Assembly: GCA_009760855.2 (NCBI GenBank)
Contig: WPIO01000027.1
Span: 2,056,501-2,120,500, forward strand
Reading direction: 5' to 3'
Origin: Cristatella mucedo
Lineage: Eukaryota > Bryozoa > Phylactolaemata > Cristatellidae
DNA: 64,000 nt
The notes below the pieces were generated by a model that worked only from the letters and a program-made list of their open reading frames with translations, was not told the DNA's origin and made no database searches. Numbering within the stretch: the stretch's first letter is position 1; every line of letters begins with the position of its first letter. Below, one piece after another: positions 24,414 through 35,616 of the stretch. The position numbers were made by a program, and so were the translations under genes.

Positions 24414-25191
24414 CCGCCAAATTTTATGCAACTGTGCTTGCGGATTCTAGTGCTACTGCCTATAACGGTTCGGATCAGCCAGCCTATTTACATATCTTAT
24501 GGCGGTACAGCTGCCATTTCTAAAAAACTTTGCGTAACTGCAATTGTTTTTTTCAATTTATTGAAAGCATTATGCAAGGTTTACTCAGCAAATTTTATGG
24601 GATTTCTCTGGCGTATTCGTAAGCTATGGCTTCCGATGGCCAATTCCAAATTGCAGCTCAGAGTAGTCAAAATTCGGTGATTTAGATCGAAGGATTGCTT
24701 GCTACAATATGAAATCAAACCGCAGTCATTTAACGCTTACTGTGGAAGTGTTGACTATATCACAGTTCGATTACCTACCGAGACTTTCTAACCCAGGTCT
24801 TCGGAGGTAAAAGTAAGAGTACGCTCATTTCGTACTGCCTTAGAATTTGATTGGTCAATCCGTAACTCTGCTTCGTATAATAGTAGTATAGGATCAAAAT
24901 TAAAACTAAAGTTACACGAAGCCTATTACGGAAATAAAAGTTTTATCGCATTGAAATTGCACGGCGGCCCGGGTTATAGAAGGTCATTACATTAGAACGC
25001 GGATGCGAAACTGTAAAAACTAAGAGGGCGAATCAGTTCCGCCATTTTCTATACTGTGGAATTGAATTCAAAGTTGCTCAATTTCTATTGGGAATAGCAG
25101 CTGTATCCTCGTTCAAATCAGCTAATATGTCCTTTGGCCCGCACCATTTGAGGACATAGCATAAGAAGCGCAATTGCATGAAATTTGGCGG
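24414..25191. repeat. Candidate inverted-repeat (foldback) element
   Basis: 24414-24439 (CCGCCAAATTTTATGCAACT onward) and the reverse complement of 25166-25191 agree at 23 of 26 positions. About 725 bp lie between the arms. This could be a foldback or MITE-type element, but no target duplication was found and flanking similarity is weak. Confidence 0.35.
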
Positions 25192-26189
25192 ATAAAGCCG
25201 TAAAATCCTTCTGTAAACGTGGGATTCGCAGCAGTAGTGCTCTAATTTTTACTGTGAAAGTTATAGCTGCATGGCAGTATATCACAGTTTTTTGTGGTAC
25301 CCGAACGGTTGTGGTCGAAACATTAACAAACTACCGACGAACAGTCCGATTGGAAGGTTCATTACAAGGAATCTCACACCACCTGAGCATCCAATTAAAT
25401 TATAGGATAACATTTCTTGGATAATTAACTCCTTTTTTAAAACTATGCCATTTCGAAATATATTTAAAAGCAAGGCATAAACTACTCCACGACGTAAGTT
25501 ATATTATGCACTAATTTTGTCTAATAAAATACTTTAATCATGTATATCTATTTAAGCCAGCATTTCTTAAAATTATTCTTTGCTCGTTGTTTTTGCTGCT
25601 CTTTCGTCCTGCGCTTTCTTTCGAGTTACCCGATTGGGCAAATTGTGGCTCATATACAGGTGTAGATGCTTGATCGGACCTGTCGTGGCCGTCAGATAAT
25701 TGTAATGGTGCCGAGCTTAGCGGGCCAAAGCTCTGCTAGGCTCCGCATCGCTCCGCACCGAAGCGAACCTCCGGTGACAAAGTAGCGGCTCTTGTTGAAC
25801 AGCAAGTATGGGCCAGGACTGGGCTAGCTACACGCGACCTCCAACCGGGGCATGTTGGCTACTTTTTTCGTCAGTAGGTCTGTTTGCAAGGCCAGAAACA
25901 GAATTTTCATGACGGAATGAAGCACCCACATTAGGCAAATTTGTGGTGCTTAATGATACGGTTCATTGGACGCGCTCTCGGTAGTTGCTCATCGAAGGAG
26001 AGTTGGAAATAAATTCGACGTTGATGATGGTCCCAGTAATATCCTTCCCGGCGTTTCACACAATACATCAAAGAAGCAATCAACCCGGTCAAGTTTTCTC
26101 TCAGTATATTCAATACATATTTATAGGCTTTATTTTTTGATGTGCATCTTCTCATATATTTGTTAACGCATTTAGTGAGTCTTTGTGAT
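25192..26189. other. Unassigned region
   Basis: AT-rich to 25600, then ordinary. No feature recognised. Confidence 0.35.
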
Positions 26190-26360
26190 ACATTCTTCGT
26201 GTGCACTTACCTGCTTACACTATGCCTGCTGCTTGCGGATGTTACCACCAAACATTTGGTAATGCTTTCAATACAGTATCTTTTTACAAGTGCGTAGAAA
26301 GAGATTTAGTTCTCTGAGGAGGCAATCCAAGTGTATTAATATTTTGTTATTACTATTTGC
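26190..26360 (+). mobile_element. LINE-B 3' region
   Basis: Carries the LINE-B 3' non-coding words (ACTATGCCTGCTGCTTGCGG, TGTTACCACCAAACATTTGG), the hairpin GTGCGTAGAAAGAGATTTAG...GAGG and an ATTAATATTTTGTTATT tail. Confidence 0.7.
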
Positions 26361-26635
26361 GTGTAGGGCGTTCTAGCTCCAAGGAGGCGCGATGGTGCAT
26401 TGAATTCGCCAGGCAGTACTCAACCCCCAATTCCAGCAGCTGATCAGGACTGTACCCAGAGAAGTCAAGTGGCCGATTGCAGCAAGTAGGATCTGAACGC
26501 CCATCATTCCTTCAATCCTGTCTATCTTTCCCTATATCTCACAGGAGGGTTCTGTGTGAGCTCCGGAGAGAGAGAGAGAGAGAAAGGGTTGATTGCTTGG
26601 GGCAGCGGATCAGTTGATTATGCATCCGTTGCAGC

Positions 26636-26661
26636 ATAAGTAAAGTGCCTATAAAGAGATA

Positions 26662-26760
<99 letters not shown>
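26636..26760. repeat. (CT)n-(AT)n microsatellite arising from a LINE-B hairpin
   Basis: AGTAAAGTGCCTATAAAGAG at the left edge is the beginning of the LINE-B 3' hairpin. Where the hairpin would read TTCTCTG, a (CT)n run begins (26664-26704), followed by (AT)n to about 26758 and then GATAATAATAAAATG. The simple repeat appears to have replaced the hairpin's second arm. Confidence 0.7.
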
Positions 26761-27073
26761 ATAATAATAAAATGTATTAACAAAACTTGAAAACTTCAGC
26801 ACATACCCCTGGGTCAATTCCTTTTATATTATTATTATTGAGTATTATGGAATTAAGCAATTTTATTGTTGAATGAGCGTATGTTCCGATTTAATAATAA
26901 GGACCTTCACGCCACTGGCTATTTGTATCTCAGGCTGTACAAAAAATGTCAAGGGGGTCGGCTGCGGTCCACTCACATACCTGTGGTTAATAGTTACACT
27001 TGGCTGAGTCCGATGCTTCAGTCTCACACGAGCTATGGTAACTAAGCCATCCCTTTGAACCGAGGCCTGAACT
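26761..27073. other. Unassigned spacer
   Basis: No feature recognised before the hAT target site. Confidence 0.35.
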
Positions 27074-27081
27074 GCTTATTC
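27074..27081 (+). repeat. hAT target-site duplication, left
   Basis: GCTTATTC directly before the left terminus pairs with GCTTACTC (29805-29812) directly after the right terminus. Eight bases with one mismatch is the length hAT elements produce. Confidence 0.85.
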
Positions 27082-27604
27082 CAGGGGTGTCCAACACGTG
27101 TCCCGCCGGCCACAACCCGGCCCGCCGAGGTCTTCTATGTGGCCCGCAATCCCAAAAACGTGATCCCAAAAATATTTGTCACTCCATGTTTTTCGTTAAT
27201 TTTTAATCATTACAAACGGCGATATAAGGCGCTGTGATGTACTTCACGTGTGCGTGAAGCGTGAAGGTGTCCAAATGGCTATTTTCGCGTGAAGGTAAAA
27301 AAATTGATTTATTTTGCTAGCCTTCATGTGAACATTTTGGCGTGAAGGGGTAATATGCTTGTGCTACAGCGGCGCCATTACTATCACATTTGTAACGCTT
27401 CCCTAAGCGGAATTAACTGTATCACACTGTGGATAGAAAAAAAGAGCCGTTTCTCAGCTGCTGCTGCACGAACTGGAATCAGTCAGGTAGGTTTTTCAAA
27501 AAATGCGTATTGCTCAACTTACTTACGAATACTAAGATATTGCTGTGATAAAATATAAATTAATCAATTCGTAGCTGATCTGTTTTTTTATTTCACATAG
27601 AAAA

Positions 27605-28039
27605 ATGGCGGTGAATGTGAATACTAGCAAAAAACAAAAAATTGACGCAGAAGGAAGACTTTTTAAAGCATCTTGGACTATAGACTATTTTGTAATGGAA
27701 CTCTTCGGTAGGTTAATGTGCCTAATATGCCAAGAAAAAATTGCCGTTGCAAAGGAGTACAATGTTAAGCGACATTTTTCAACAAAGCATGGCGACAGGT
27801 ACAACAGCCTGACTGGTCAACTTCGAATTGATCGCGTGAACTCGTTGAAACAGAGAGTCATCGGACAGCAGTCACTGTTTACAGCAGTCAGCAACAAGTC
27901 TGAGGCTTCAACCAAAGTAAGTTTTTTAATAGCTGAAGCTATAGCTAAGCGGGGAAAGCATTTTCCGATGGTGAATTTTTTAAGGAATGCCTCAGGCTGT
28001 CTATTGGTGTGGTCTGTCCAGAAAAGAAGTCAGAAGTAG
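27605..28039 (+). pseudogene. hAT transposase, N-terminal part with BED finger
   Basis: The first about 120 residues are meaningful: a BED-type zinc finger with C39-x2-C42 and H57-x4-H62 (the MCLICQEKIAVAK segment, then KRHFSTKH), a DNA-binding module of hAT transposases and of the domesticated ZBED/GTF2IRD2-like proteins. Around residue 115, after IAEAIAKRGK, the frame is lost. Reading +1 restores a family-like DGEFFKECL segment, so a single base was probably deleted near 27947-27955. Residues after that point, up to the stop at 28039, are out of frame. The transposase would act in the nucleus on the terminal and subterminal repeats. Confidence 0.85.
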
Positions 28040-29292
28040 AGAAAGTCAGTCTTTCTCATCAAACGGTTGCGAGAAAAGTTGACGAGCTCGCATCCAACAT
28101 AGAAGAAAGTCTCACTAAAAGACTTGCTGAATGTGAATTGTATTCTCTTACGCTCGACGAAAGCATGGACAATAGCGATACGGCTCGACTGTCGGTGTTT
28201 GTACGCGGAGTAACAGGAAAGTTTGTCATTATTGAAGAACTGTTGGATATATCTTCATTGAAAGGAACTACAACGGGGAGGGATATTTTGGATCAGGTCA
28301 AGAGGGTCCTCACAAAATTTAACCTTTCTGAAACTAAATTGATTGGTTTAACCACAGACGGAGCCCCTTCAATGGCAGGTAGACACAATGGATTTGAACC
28401 TTTAATGGTAAAATTAGTACATCAAAAAATTGTCAGTTATCACTGCATCATCCACCAAGAACAGCTATGTGCAAAGGTCTTGAGCATGCAACATGTAATG
28501 GACAATGTAGTTTCAACAGTCAATGTGATAAGGTCTCGTGCCCTAAACCACAGACAATTTCAGGCTTTCCTTGAAGAGTTGGGATCAGATCATTGTGATG
28601 TTATTTATTTCTGCCAAGTCCGTTGGCTAAGTAGGGCAAACACGTTAGCCATGTTTTGGTCACTTCGGGACGAAATAAAAAACATTATGACAGAAAAGGG
28701 AAAAGATGTTGGCTTCCTCGATGACCAGCAGTGGTTGAATGACTTGGCTTTTTTGGTAGACATGACCAAACATCTTGCAGATCTTATTGTCAAACTCCAA
28801 GGTAAACATCAAGTGGTCCATAAAATGTATGAGTGTGTTGTCGCGTTTGTGCAAAAGCTGAAACTTTTCCGGAAACACTTAGATCAGAAGAAACTGTTAC
28901 ATTTCACAACACTAGCAACAAGATCGCCTGAAACGCTGGCTCATATGAAGTACTCCACTCTTGTTAGCAAACTTGTTGATGAATTTGAAGAGAGGTTTCA
29001 AGATTTCCAACAACATGCGGATGACATGAACATGATTAGTAATCCATTTAATATCGATCCCTCTGATGCACCTGATGAATTTCAACTCGAACTAATCGAC
29101 ATTCATAATGACAGCAATTTAAAAAGTGCTTATGATCAGCATGACCTTGTTACCTTTTACAAGCAGTATGTTTCATCAGAGTCTTTTCCTAACCTAGCCA
29201 AACATGCTCGCAGGTATATTGCACTTTTTGGCAGCACATTTTGCTGTGAACAGCTTTTTTCCAGACTGAAAAATGTGAAAACAAAGACTTGA
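28009..29292 (+). pseudogene. hAT transposase, catalytic and dimerisation part
   Basis: This frame continues the protein after the frameshift; the ATG at 28009 is internal, since the frame is open upstream to about 27950. Family motifs appear in order: TLDESMDNSDTARLSVF with a candidate catalytic Asp at residue 50, LTTDGAPSM with Asp at 117, CIIHQEQLC (146-154), and the C-terminal hAT dimerisation block ALFGSTFCCEQLFSRLKNVK. A TGA at 29290-29292 cuts it inside the end of that domain. The same frame then continues in family-like fashion (VLTDKHLSGIL) to a TGA at 29401-29403, so the internal stop probably came from a CGA codon by CpG decay. It resembles the GTF2IRD2/ZBED-type branch of hAT transposases. 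Confidence 0.9.
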
Positions 29293-29804
29293 TTCGTTCT
29301 CACAGATAAACATTTATCAGGAATCCTTACAATTGCCACATCCACTGTTGCAGCAGATGTCGACTTTTTATGCAAACAGAAACAATGCCAAATATCTCAT
29401 TGATGCCTGCAGTGCAGAAGACATTGAATATCTGTAGCATTTAATTAATCCGAAGACATTAATATTATGTGAGTCCTTGTCATTTAATTTTGTAAGTTTT
29501 ATAAGTTTCTGTCTTCATGTTATTAAAATAAAAATCCAAAAGTAAAAGATTGGCCATAATATTTATCGAATTATTTTCCAGGACACATGATTAAATTTTT
29601 ATGATTTATTATTTTTAATTATAGTTATGCTAAAAAATAAATACTATTGTATTGCGGTTTATTTATTAAGTATATTAGTAATAGTCATACTGAATTACGA
29701 TATGATTTTCTGATGCGGTCAACTACGCCAATTTACAAGTGGCCCCCAGACCTTTTAAATTTTGGAAATGTGGCCCCCCAACGCAAAAAGGTTGGACACC
29801 CCTG

Positions 29805-29812
29805 GCTTACTC
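29805..29812 (+). repeat. hAT target-site duplication, right
   Basis: GCTTACTC, matching 27074-27081 at 7 of 8 positions. Confidence 0.85.
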
Positions 29813-29990
29813 CATCCAATCGCACTATATCTAGATTTAATTATGGCACAAGCACGTGCCACATCTCTTCCTACCCAAGCTTACTCAAGTAGGCAAAGCT
29901 ACCATTAACTGCCAAATATGTTGGCGGGTTTGCATCAGATCACATATGAATACCGGAGGTTTTCGAGTTTTACTTGTGCTCGATTATCAG

Positions 29991-30285
29991 TGTTGTATTA
30001 CTGTGGCTCCGGCGGCAGCAGCACTAGAGAAGTCTCAGGGAGACACAGCACAGACAAGAGCGCTAAACGAGACTCGATCTTTATTACCTCAGCAGGTACA
30101 TATACGAGCTTGCTGACTCGCCACAGATAAGGGAGTGCATCTATGCTGGGCCACATGCTTACATTAAAGGCCGGGTGCTGCACCGAGTCAATTTCCCAAC
30201 CACCTGCTGCAGTTGGGGCATACATCAGTGGCCGATGCTGCTGCACTAATTGCAATAGCAGAAGCAGCAGGCGCACACAGCAACG
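29991..30285 (-). repeat. Solo LTR (copy 2)
   Basis: On the plus strand this runs from TGTTGTATTACTGTGG to CACACAGCAACG, so it has TGTTG...CAAC(A)-like ends, the last base pair apparently mutated. In the minus orientation AATAAAGATCGAG lies at 30073-30085, about 80 bp before the 3' end, as for an LTR polyadenylation signal. About 220 bp match copy 1 at 14-238. No internal retroelement sequence adjoins either side. A 5-bp target duplication was not found. Confidence 0.55.
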
Positions 30286-31320
30286 CTTCCCTCATAGAAA
30301 GTCAATAAACCACTTAGTCCGCCAGCCTGACAGGCTGGGGCGGCGCTCGCGGCCCGAAACTCGTGCAGCCGTCGGTTCTTTGGCGCTCTCGACCTCCTCA
30401 GCCGGCGATGGGCCCGAGCCAGCATTTGAGGCCTCTCTCTCTCTCAGCATCTCGTTCGGGCTCGATTCACTCCAGCCTGTCAAGTGTCGACATATTTGGG
30501 TCTCGTAGAAATTTCCTTCAGTGTGGCCTGCTCACAAATGGTTATGCAAATGTATCGAATCTGGCCACAAAGAAAACCAAGAGGCTGCATATAGTAATTG
30601 CTTAACTCTTTGGCTGAATTCAAAAGAAATTACTTGAATTGTACGTATACAGACATGAATTCACCGAAAGCTTGAATCCGAGATGTCTTTTTATGTCAAT
30701 TATTCCCAGAATTACCAAAGGCGAATTTACATAGCACCGATTCTAGCACGGTAAGAGTATTTATTTACGGAGCTCTCTGTTCGACTCATTCAATCGTACA
30801 ACTGGTAGAAATGATCCGAAAGCAGGCTACATACACACTTCATAACTGAAAGTAGTGATGATAGCTAGCAGCACCCACTCAATAGTATAGCTGAAATGTC
30901 AAAGTACCTACTGTCCTAATCCATGAAGTAGTAGATCGTTATCAATAAACGCAAAAACAAAATCCACACAATACGCCAGTGCTTCAATGTACGCCTCAGT
31001 AATTTGCTTTATGCCTTAGGGGTTTCGACTTTTTAGTGCATGAGCATGCCCAGGACGATAGAAAATGAAGAATTTGTCTTGAAAGCCATGTTTGTGTCTA
31101 GGCTTTGAGGTCAATGTCGAGATAAAAACCTGCATTAACTACGAGCAATCAATCTACTCAAAGGCCCATTATGGTTCAGTTCAGACTTATGCATATGAAG
31201 CATTTATTCATATACACGAAAGCGAAAGATTGAAATTACCTAAGAAAAAACCTGACACTATAGAAGATTGACTAATGGCTTCACTGACTTCACAGATAGA
31301 GTAGGTGGAGTGGAAACGAT
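30286..31320. other. Unassigned region
   Basis: 30300-30490 is GC-rich with overlapping open frames on both strands; the rest is AT-rich. Nothing recognisable. Confidence 0.35.
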
Positions 31321-32006
31321 ACATCCCGTCCTGATTTCCGTAACTCACTGCTCTCTGGCCTACCGGCATGTGCAATCAGGCGGTTACAGATGGTGCAAAA
31401 CAAAACGCTTGTCTGTCGTGAGCGTCGCAGTTGCCACATCACACCACTTCTCGCCCACCTGCACTAGGTACCAGTCAGGCAATGGATTGACTTCAAGGTC
31501 TTGTCGCTTACTTTTAGGTCACTTCATTCTTTGGCTCCAGCCTATCTCTCAGATATACTCACCCGCCAGGCCAAGCATCGTACCACCCGCCTCTTGGAAT
31601 CCGACAGTTTAACTATGCCTCGTACAAACCTCAAATCCTTTGGAGAACGTGCATTTAGTTCGTATGCTCCCAAAGCCTGGAGCTCCCTCCCGACTTGCGT
31701 CAGAACATCCCCCGACTTGACCACATTTAAAAAGAACTTAAGAACCCACTTATTTAGGACAGCATTTAGTGGGTCCCTGTGATTCGTCCTTGATGTGCTT
31801 ATGCGTGCTGACACTGTGCATGCTGCCACTAACCACATTTGCATACTGACCCTGTCCATGTCACACCTAACCATGTTATTCATGTTTATCAAGCATGATA
31901 TTACTCACCATTCAATCGCGCTTCCCTTTGCAGCAAATGTAAAGTGCCCAGAATGAGATTGAGTTCTCTGAAGGTGCTTTATCAAGTGCATTATTATTAT
32001 TTTTAT
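31321..32006 (+). mobile_element. LINE-B, 5'-truncated, well preserved 3' end
   Basis: Starts with the block encoding the S-R-L-D-F-C-N-S-L-type segment (CCTGATTTCCGTAACTCACT) and has the terminal coding blocks (FGERAFSSYAPKAWSSLPTC, LTTFKKNLRTHLFRTAF), though in shifted frames. The 3' region then runs to a hairpin and an ATTATTATTATTTTT tail. Among the better preserved LINE-B tails here. Confidence 0.85.
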
Positions 32007-32811
32007 ACAGTAGTACAGCTACTGCAGATGTGGGCAGCAGAGATTTGAGTACAATTTCTTAAAGACGAATCTTAGTGTAATGAAATGTAATCCTTAGTTT
32101 ATTACGTTTCGTAATGGAGAAAATCCGCCATGGCTGCAAGCAGCCTAAAGATGTTGCAGGCTATCTTATAAAGCAAAGCCTAAGCTGTATATAAATATTC
32201 GGCACTGGTAATAGCCTCTGTCCAGCGAAGGGTAGTAATAGTGGATCAGGCAGCCGAGAAAGTGCTGCTTTCTGTTTCCTGAGTTTTTCCGACGGCAGAG
32301 AGGTGCCGCTATTATCAGATAGCAGTCAAATACTCTGCTCGCTATGAAACTCGAATCTAATTAAAGATGGCGCTCTGTGTACATGTGCATGGATGATAAC
32401 TGATATTTATAGTGCACGTACACAGGAGACTACAGTAGGAACTTCTCTCAGAAGCAATATTCAGGTCCATACTGGCTAGTTCTGCGGTCTACTAGTTGGA
32501 AAACCAGTTCTCGCATCGTTTTCACGAGTGAGTGTGGATTGAACTTCATCTTGTCAGTGATTGATTTGATATTTAGTGGTGTCGCTCAGTCACTTTAAAT
32601 AAAAAAAGGAAAATGCGTACTACCACTCAAATCATGGTAAATCGAGACTCTAGCTTTTCATATACTATATATGTCACTAGCAAGACTAAACTCATGCAGC
32701 TCACTTTGGCTAAGGATAGAAAAGTAACAGTTTCTATCTTGCTGTTTGTAGGCTATAGTTTACAGTCAATAAGATAGAGATCGTTACTGTTCCGTTGTAT
32801 GACCTGCTCAT
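32007..32811. other. Unassigned region
   Basis: No gene. A weak inverted repeat (GTAACAGTTTCTATCTT near 32727 against AAGATAGAGATCGTTAC near 32770) is present. Confidence 0.35.
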
Positions 32812-32869
32812 TACAGTCTTTGGTCACAGAAAGCCAATAGGTGTTGGCTATCTGTGACCAAAAACTGCA
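32812..32869. repeat. Short near-perfect hairpin
   Basis: TTTGGTCACAGAAAGCCAA (32819-32837) pairs with TTGGCTATCTGTGACCAAA (32844-32862) with one mismatch and a 6-nt loop. The stem extends about seven more positions with two mismatches. It may be a pre-miRNA-like fold or the core of a foldback element; strand and transcription are unknown. Confidence 0.6.
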
Positions 32870-32909
32870 TCAGCCCAGGCCAAGCAATGTCAAAATAACG
32901 TCGAAAATT

Positions 32910-32954
32910 GAAGCTCTCTTTGTGGAAGCTCTCTTTGTGGAAGCTCTCTTTGTC
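32910..32954. repeat. 15-bp tandem repeat, three copies
   Basis: GAAGCTCTCTTTGTG occurs at 32910, 32925 and 32940, the third differing only at its last base. It lies 48 bp after the hairpin. Confidence 0.9.
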
Positions 32955-35449
32955 TCCAAGTGGACACATCTGGCATGTCCCACCTACTGGCTCTGCTCGG
33001 AAATTGCCACCTTGGCTGGAAGTTCGCTCGAGGGAGCACTTAACTGTAATTACTAATAGGACCCCTAAGGTTTCACGCCGGAAGACGCATGTATTGAAAA
33101 GGCGGATAGCATAATCAGCAGGATTATGACTGATATTCATTATTCATGGTTCCAGCATGGCAACGGCTAGAAGCCCATTATCTGTGGCCTAGGTTGCATA
33201 AAGCCGACGCCACACAGTAGGCAGCTAGTTGTGCTTTCGAAGTTAGCCTAAGCATTTGAGCTGTAGGCCAAGGAGCCGTCGGTGTATGTCGTGGTGAATG
33301 CTGAACGCATGTAACCCTTCATTGTGCGGGCATTTTGTGCAGCACATACTAACAGGGTTCAGAAGTCGCCAGTATTCGTTGTACGTTCGTCGAGGCCAGC
33401 ACTGTTGCTGGCATTGTATGCACCGATTTGTTCAATCCGGACGTTGTGTGAGCAATTTCAAGCCAAAACAGCAGCGGACACTAATTGCACGACCCAGTCC
33501 CTCAGTTTGCGACTCAGTGTATGAACTCTGACCTGGCTGGCTACCGGATATGGAGCCATGCGGCAGATCGGGAAGGGTGAGCAAATCGTCGCCGAACGAT
33601 AGCGAGGTATCGCCTAGAGGGACAGAGCTGATAACGTGGCCTTATTACCGGTCGGTCAGTCATTCACTGTCTTCGCTTTCCGAGATGAATCGCCCTGAGT
33701 AGCAAGAGGTATCGCGTGCAGTTCGCCGGCAATTTTTGCCGCATTTACAGGAGAAGTGCCATTGGTTGCTAGTGAACTAGTGATTGGTCGATGACGTAAC
33801 TAAAACATGTGAAGGAGCAAGCGATACTACAGCAACACAATATAAATGGGCCATCGCAGTGCATAGCGAGTGTTAAGGCACGAAGCCGCCTCTACATAAT
33901 AGTCATTCACGAAACTTCTTCCATTAAGCGACAGCAAGCCCATCGGCCGCATTGAAAATAATAACACTTCGCTGATACTCAAAGAAAAATCAGCTATGCT
34001 TTTTAAGAGCAGTGCATAACATAAAAGCGAGAACAGGTTGCATGTAGATGTCAGGGAGGAGGGCGAAACCTCCCTGAACGTAATTTCAATGACACCCGAG
34101 TTTGACCTGGCTTTATAAGAAATCAAGCGAGTAGCGATGGTCAATATGAACCAGTCTAGAGCGTGAGAAGCAGGCTTGATGAGAAAACCAGCAGAGAATG
34201 CAGCAACATATCTAACCTCATTCGGTGCGACAGTCTCCCGTGATGATGTCGAACACGTACTGAAGAGGCTTCATCAGTCAAAATTCAGTCGCTAAACTTG
34301 GAGCTTCCGTTAATAGTCTCTCAAGTAAGACCAACATCTAACAAAATAAGTAGAACTATGAAGCATTATGTAGAGCTAAGAATTTAAGAAGCATTGTGAG
34401 GAACTCAGATACTTTAAGCTATCATCAGGCACAAGAATCATTAGCCATTCAACACTCTTAATTTGAGTTGGTACCCCAGCCGCTTGAACGGATGTCTGCA
34501 TGCTTGCACCATTGGAAGTTTGCTGAACTTTAGTTTATTTATACGCAATCGTACATTTGCATAGATTCCTATGAGAACCAGATCTCTTTTTATGTACTTT
34601 GAAAATTCAGGACGAAAGGAAGCATGTCAATCTAATACATTTATTTACACTGGCACCCCCAATTCTGCACTCGCAAGCAATATCGGACCACTCACAGGGG
34701 CAGATATAATTCGGATAAGAAAAACGCGAATTTATGTGCTGGCAGTTCTCTATTTGTATGCTTGATTTTGACGGCAGTGAGCAGCAAGTTTCTGGCTATA
34801 GAAGCGTACGAGCTGCAAGCACGAAATCCACATGACTAGTTAGAGGTCCAGCTAAACGACCAGGTTGAAAGATGCGGAGGAACGAGTGTAAGCTTGAGCA
34901 CTAAGCTCTTCACATAGATTGGTCGAATTAAGAGAATGATGAGATCTGTAAGTGAGTGAAAGCCCACTGACGTCGATGCCCTTCTTAATAAGGAGTCATG
35001 CAGGGGGGGGGGAAGGAGAAAAGGGTTGGTGTGTGGCAGCTGCTATGGTCGCACAAGAATTTTAGTACGTGTAGGCTAGTTACTGACAGGTAGCCGAGCT
35101 CACAGTGCGTTCACAGCTTCTGGTGGTTTAGCAAAGGTATTAATCCGAAAGCAGGAATAATAGTTTATTCGAGTTAAAAAAATTGCTGATAATAAATGCC
35201 CTATGTGCAGCCAGGTGACTAATCATTTTCGCCATTTCCACCCATCATTTCCATCCATCCCCCACGTTTCATCGGGCATTCACATTAGGACATATAGCTC
35301 TGCTCTGCTACAAATTATTGCTGCTCTGTAGGCTATTGATTCATGTGCTTGCTTTATTTCTTGGTATCGTCCGTTGTACTCATTGGCATCGTCCGCACTA
35401 GATCAATCAATGACACATGCTTGCTCAACGCTTTCTTATCATTGGCTTG
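32955..35449. other. Unassigned region upstream of the host gene
   Basis: 33540-33760 is relatively CpG-rich. Several 60-105-residue frames occur but none has a recognisable domain. Confidence 0.35.
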
Positions 35450-35573
35450 TTCATGGAAACGATCACCTTACAGTAAATAAAGGTTAGTGCAGTAAGGCTT
35501 GGCCTAGCAGCAAAGTTTTTCCGAGTCTCGATCACAGACGCCCAACGCCGGTGCTCCAACCAAAGGAGCAATT
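35450..35573 (+). promoter_or_regulatory. Putative promoter and 5' leader of the SEA-mucin gene
   Basis: An AT-rich AGTAAATAAAGG near 35471 could serve as a TATA-like element. The ~100 bases before the ATG at 35574 contain no competing ATG that I noticed, and A is at position -3 of the start. This is inferred only from its place upstream of the signal-peptide exon. Confidence 0.25.
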
Positions 35574-35616
35574 ATGAAGTTTCTCGCTCTCTGCACAGCT
35601 TGTCTACTGGCAACAC
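35574..35616 (+). CDS. Signal-peptide exon of mucin-like SEA protein (exon 1)
   Basis: The exon encodes MKFLALCTACLLAT plus one base, then a strong donor GTAAGT at 35617. The short basic start and FLALCTACLLA hydrophobic core are those of a secretory signal peptide. It ends in phase 1, which matches the entry phase of the Thr-rich exon at 41933; splicing would give ...ATRVSSQETQAG, with a plausible signal-peptidase site after VSS. The ATG has A at -3. The exon could instead belong to another secreted product, or further exons could lie in the 6.3-kb intron; the phase match and lack of competitors favour this model. Confidence 0.5.

Larger units (their letters stand above)
27082..29804 (+). 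mobile_element. hAT DNA transposon, 2.7 kb, non-functional
   Basis: The element starts with CAGGGGTGTCCAAC (27082-27095) and ends with GTTGGACACCCCTG (29791-29804), a perfect 14-bp terminal inverted repeat of the Charlie-like hAT kind. It is flanked by an 8-bp target duplication with one mismatch. Inside is a transposase coding region in two overlapping frames. The left subterminal region has four GCGTGAAG words (27252-27347), the sort of short motif hAT transposases bind. One frameshift and one stop codon make this copy non-autonomous, but the single TSD mismatch and few lesions suggest a fairly recent arrival. Confidence 0.92.
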
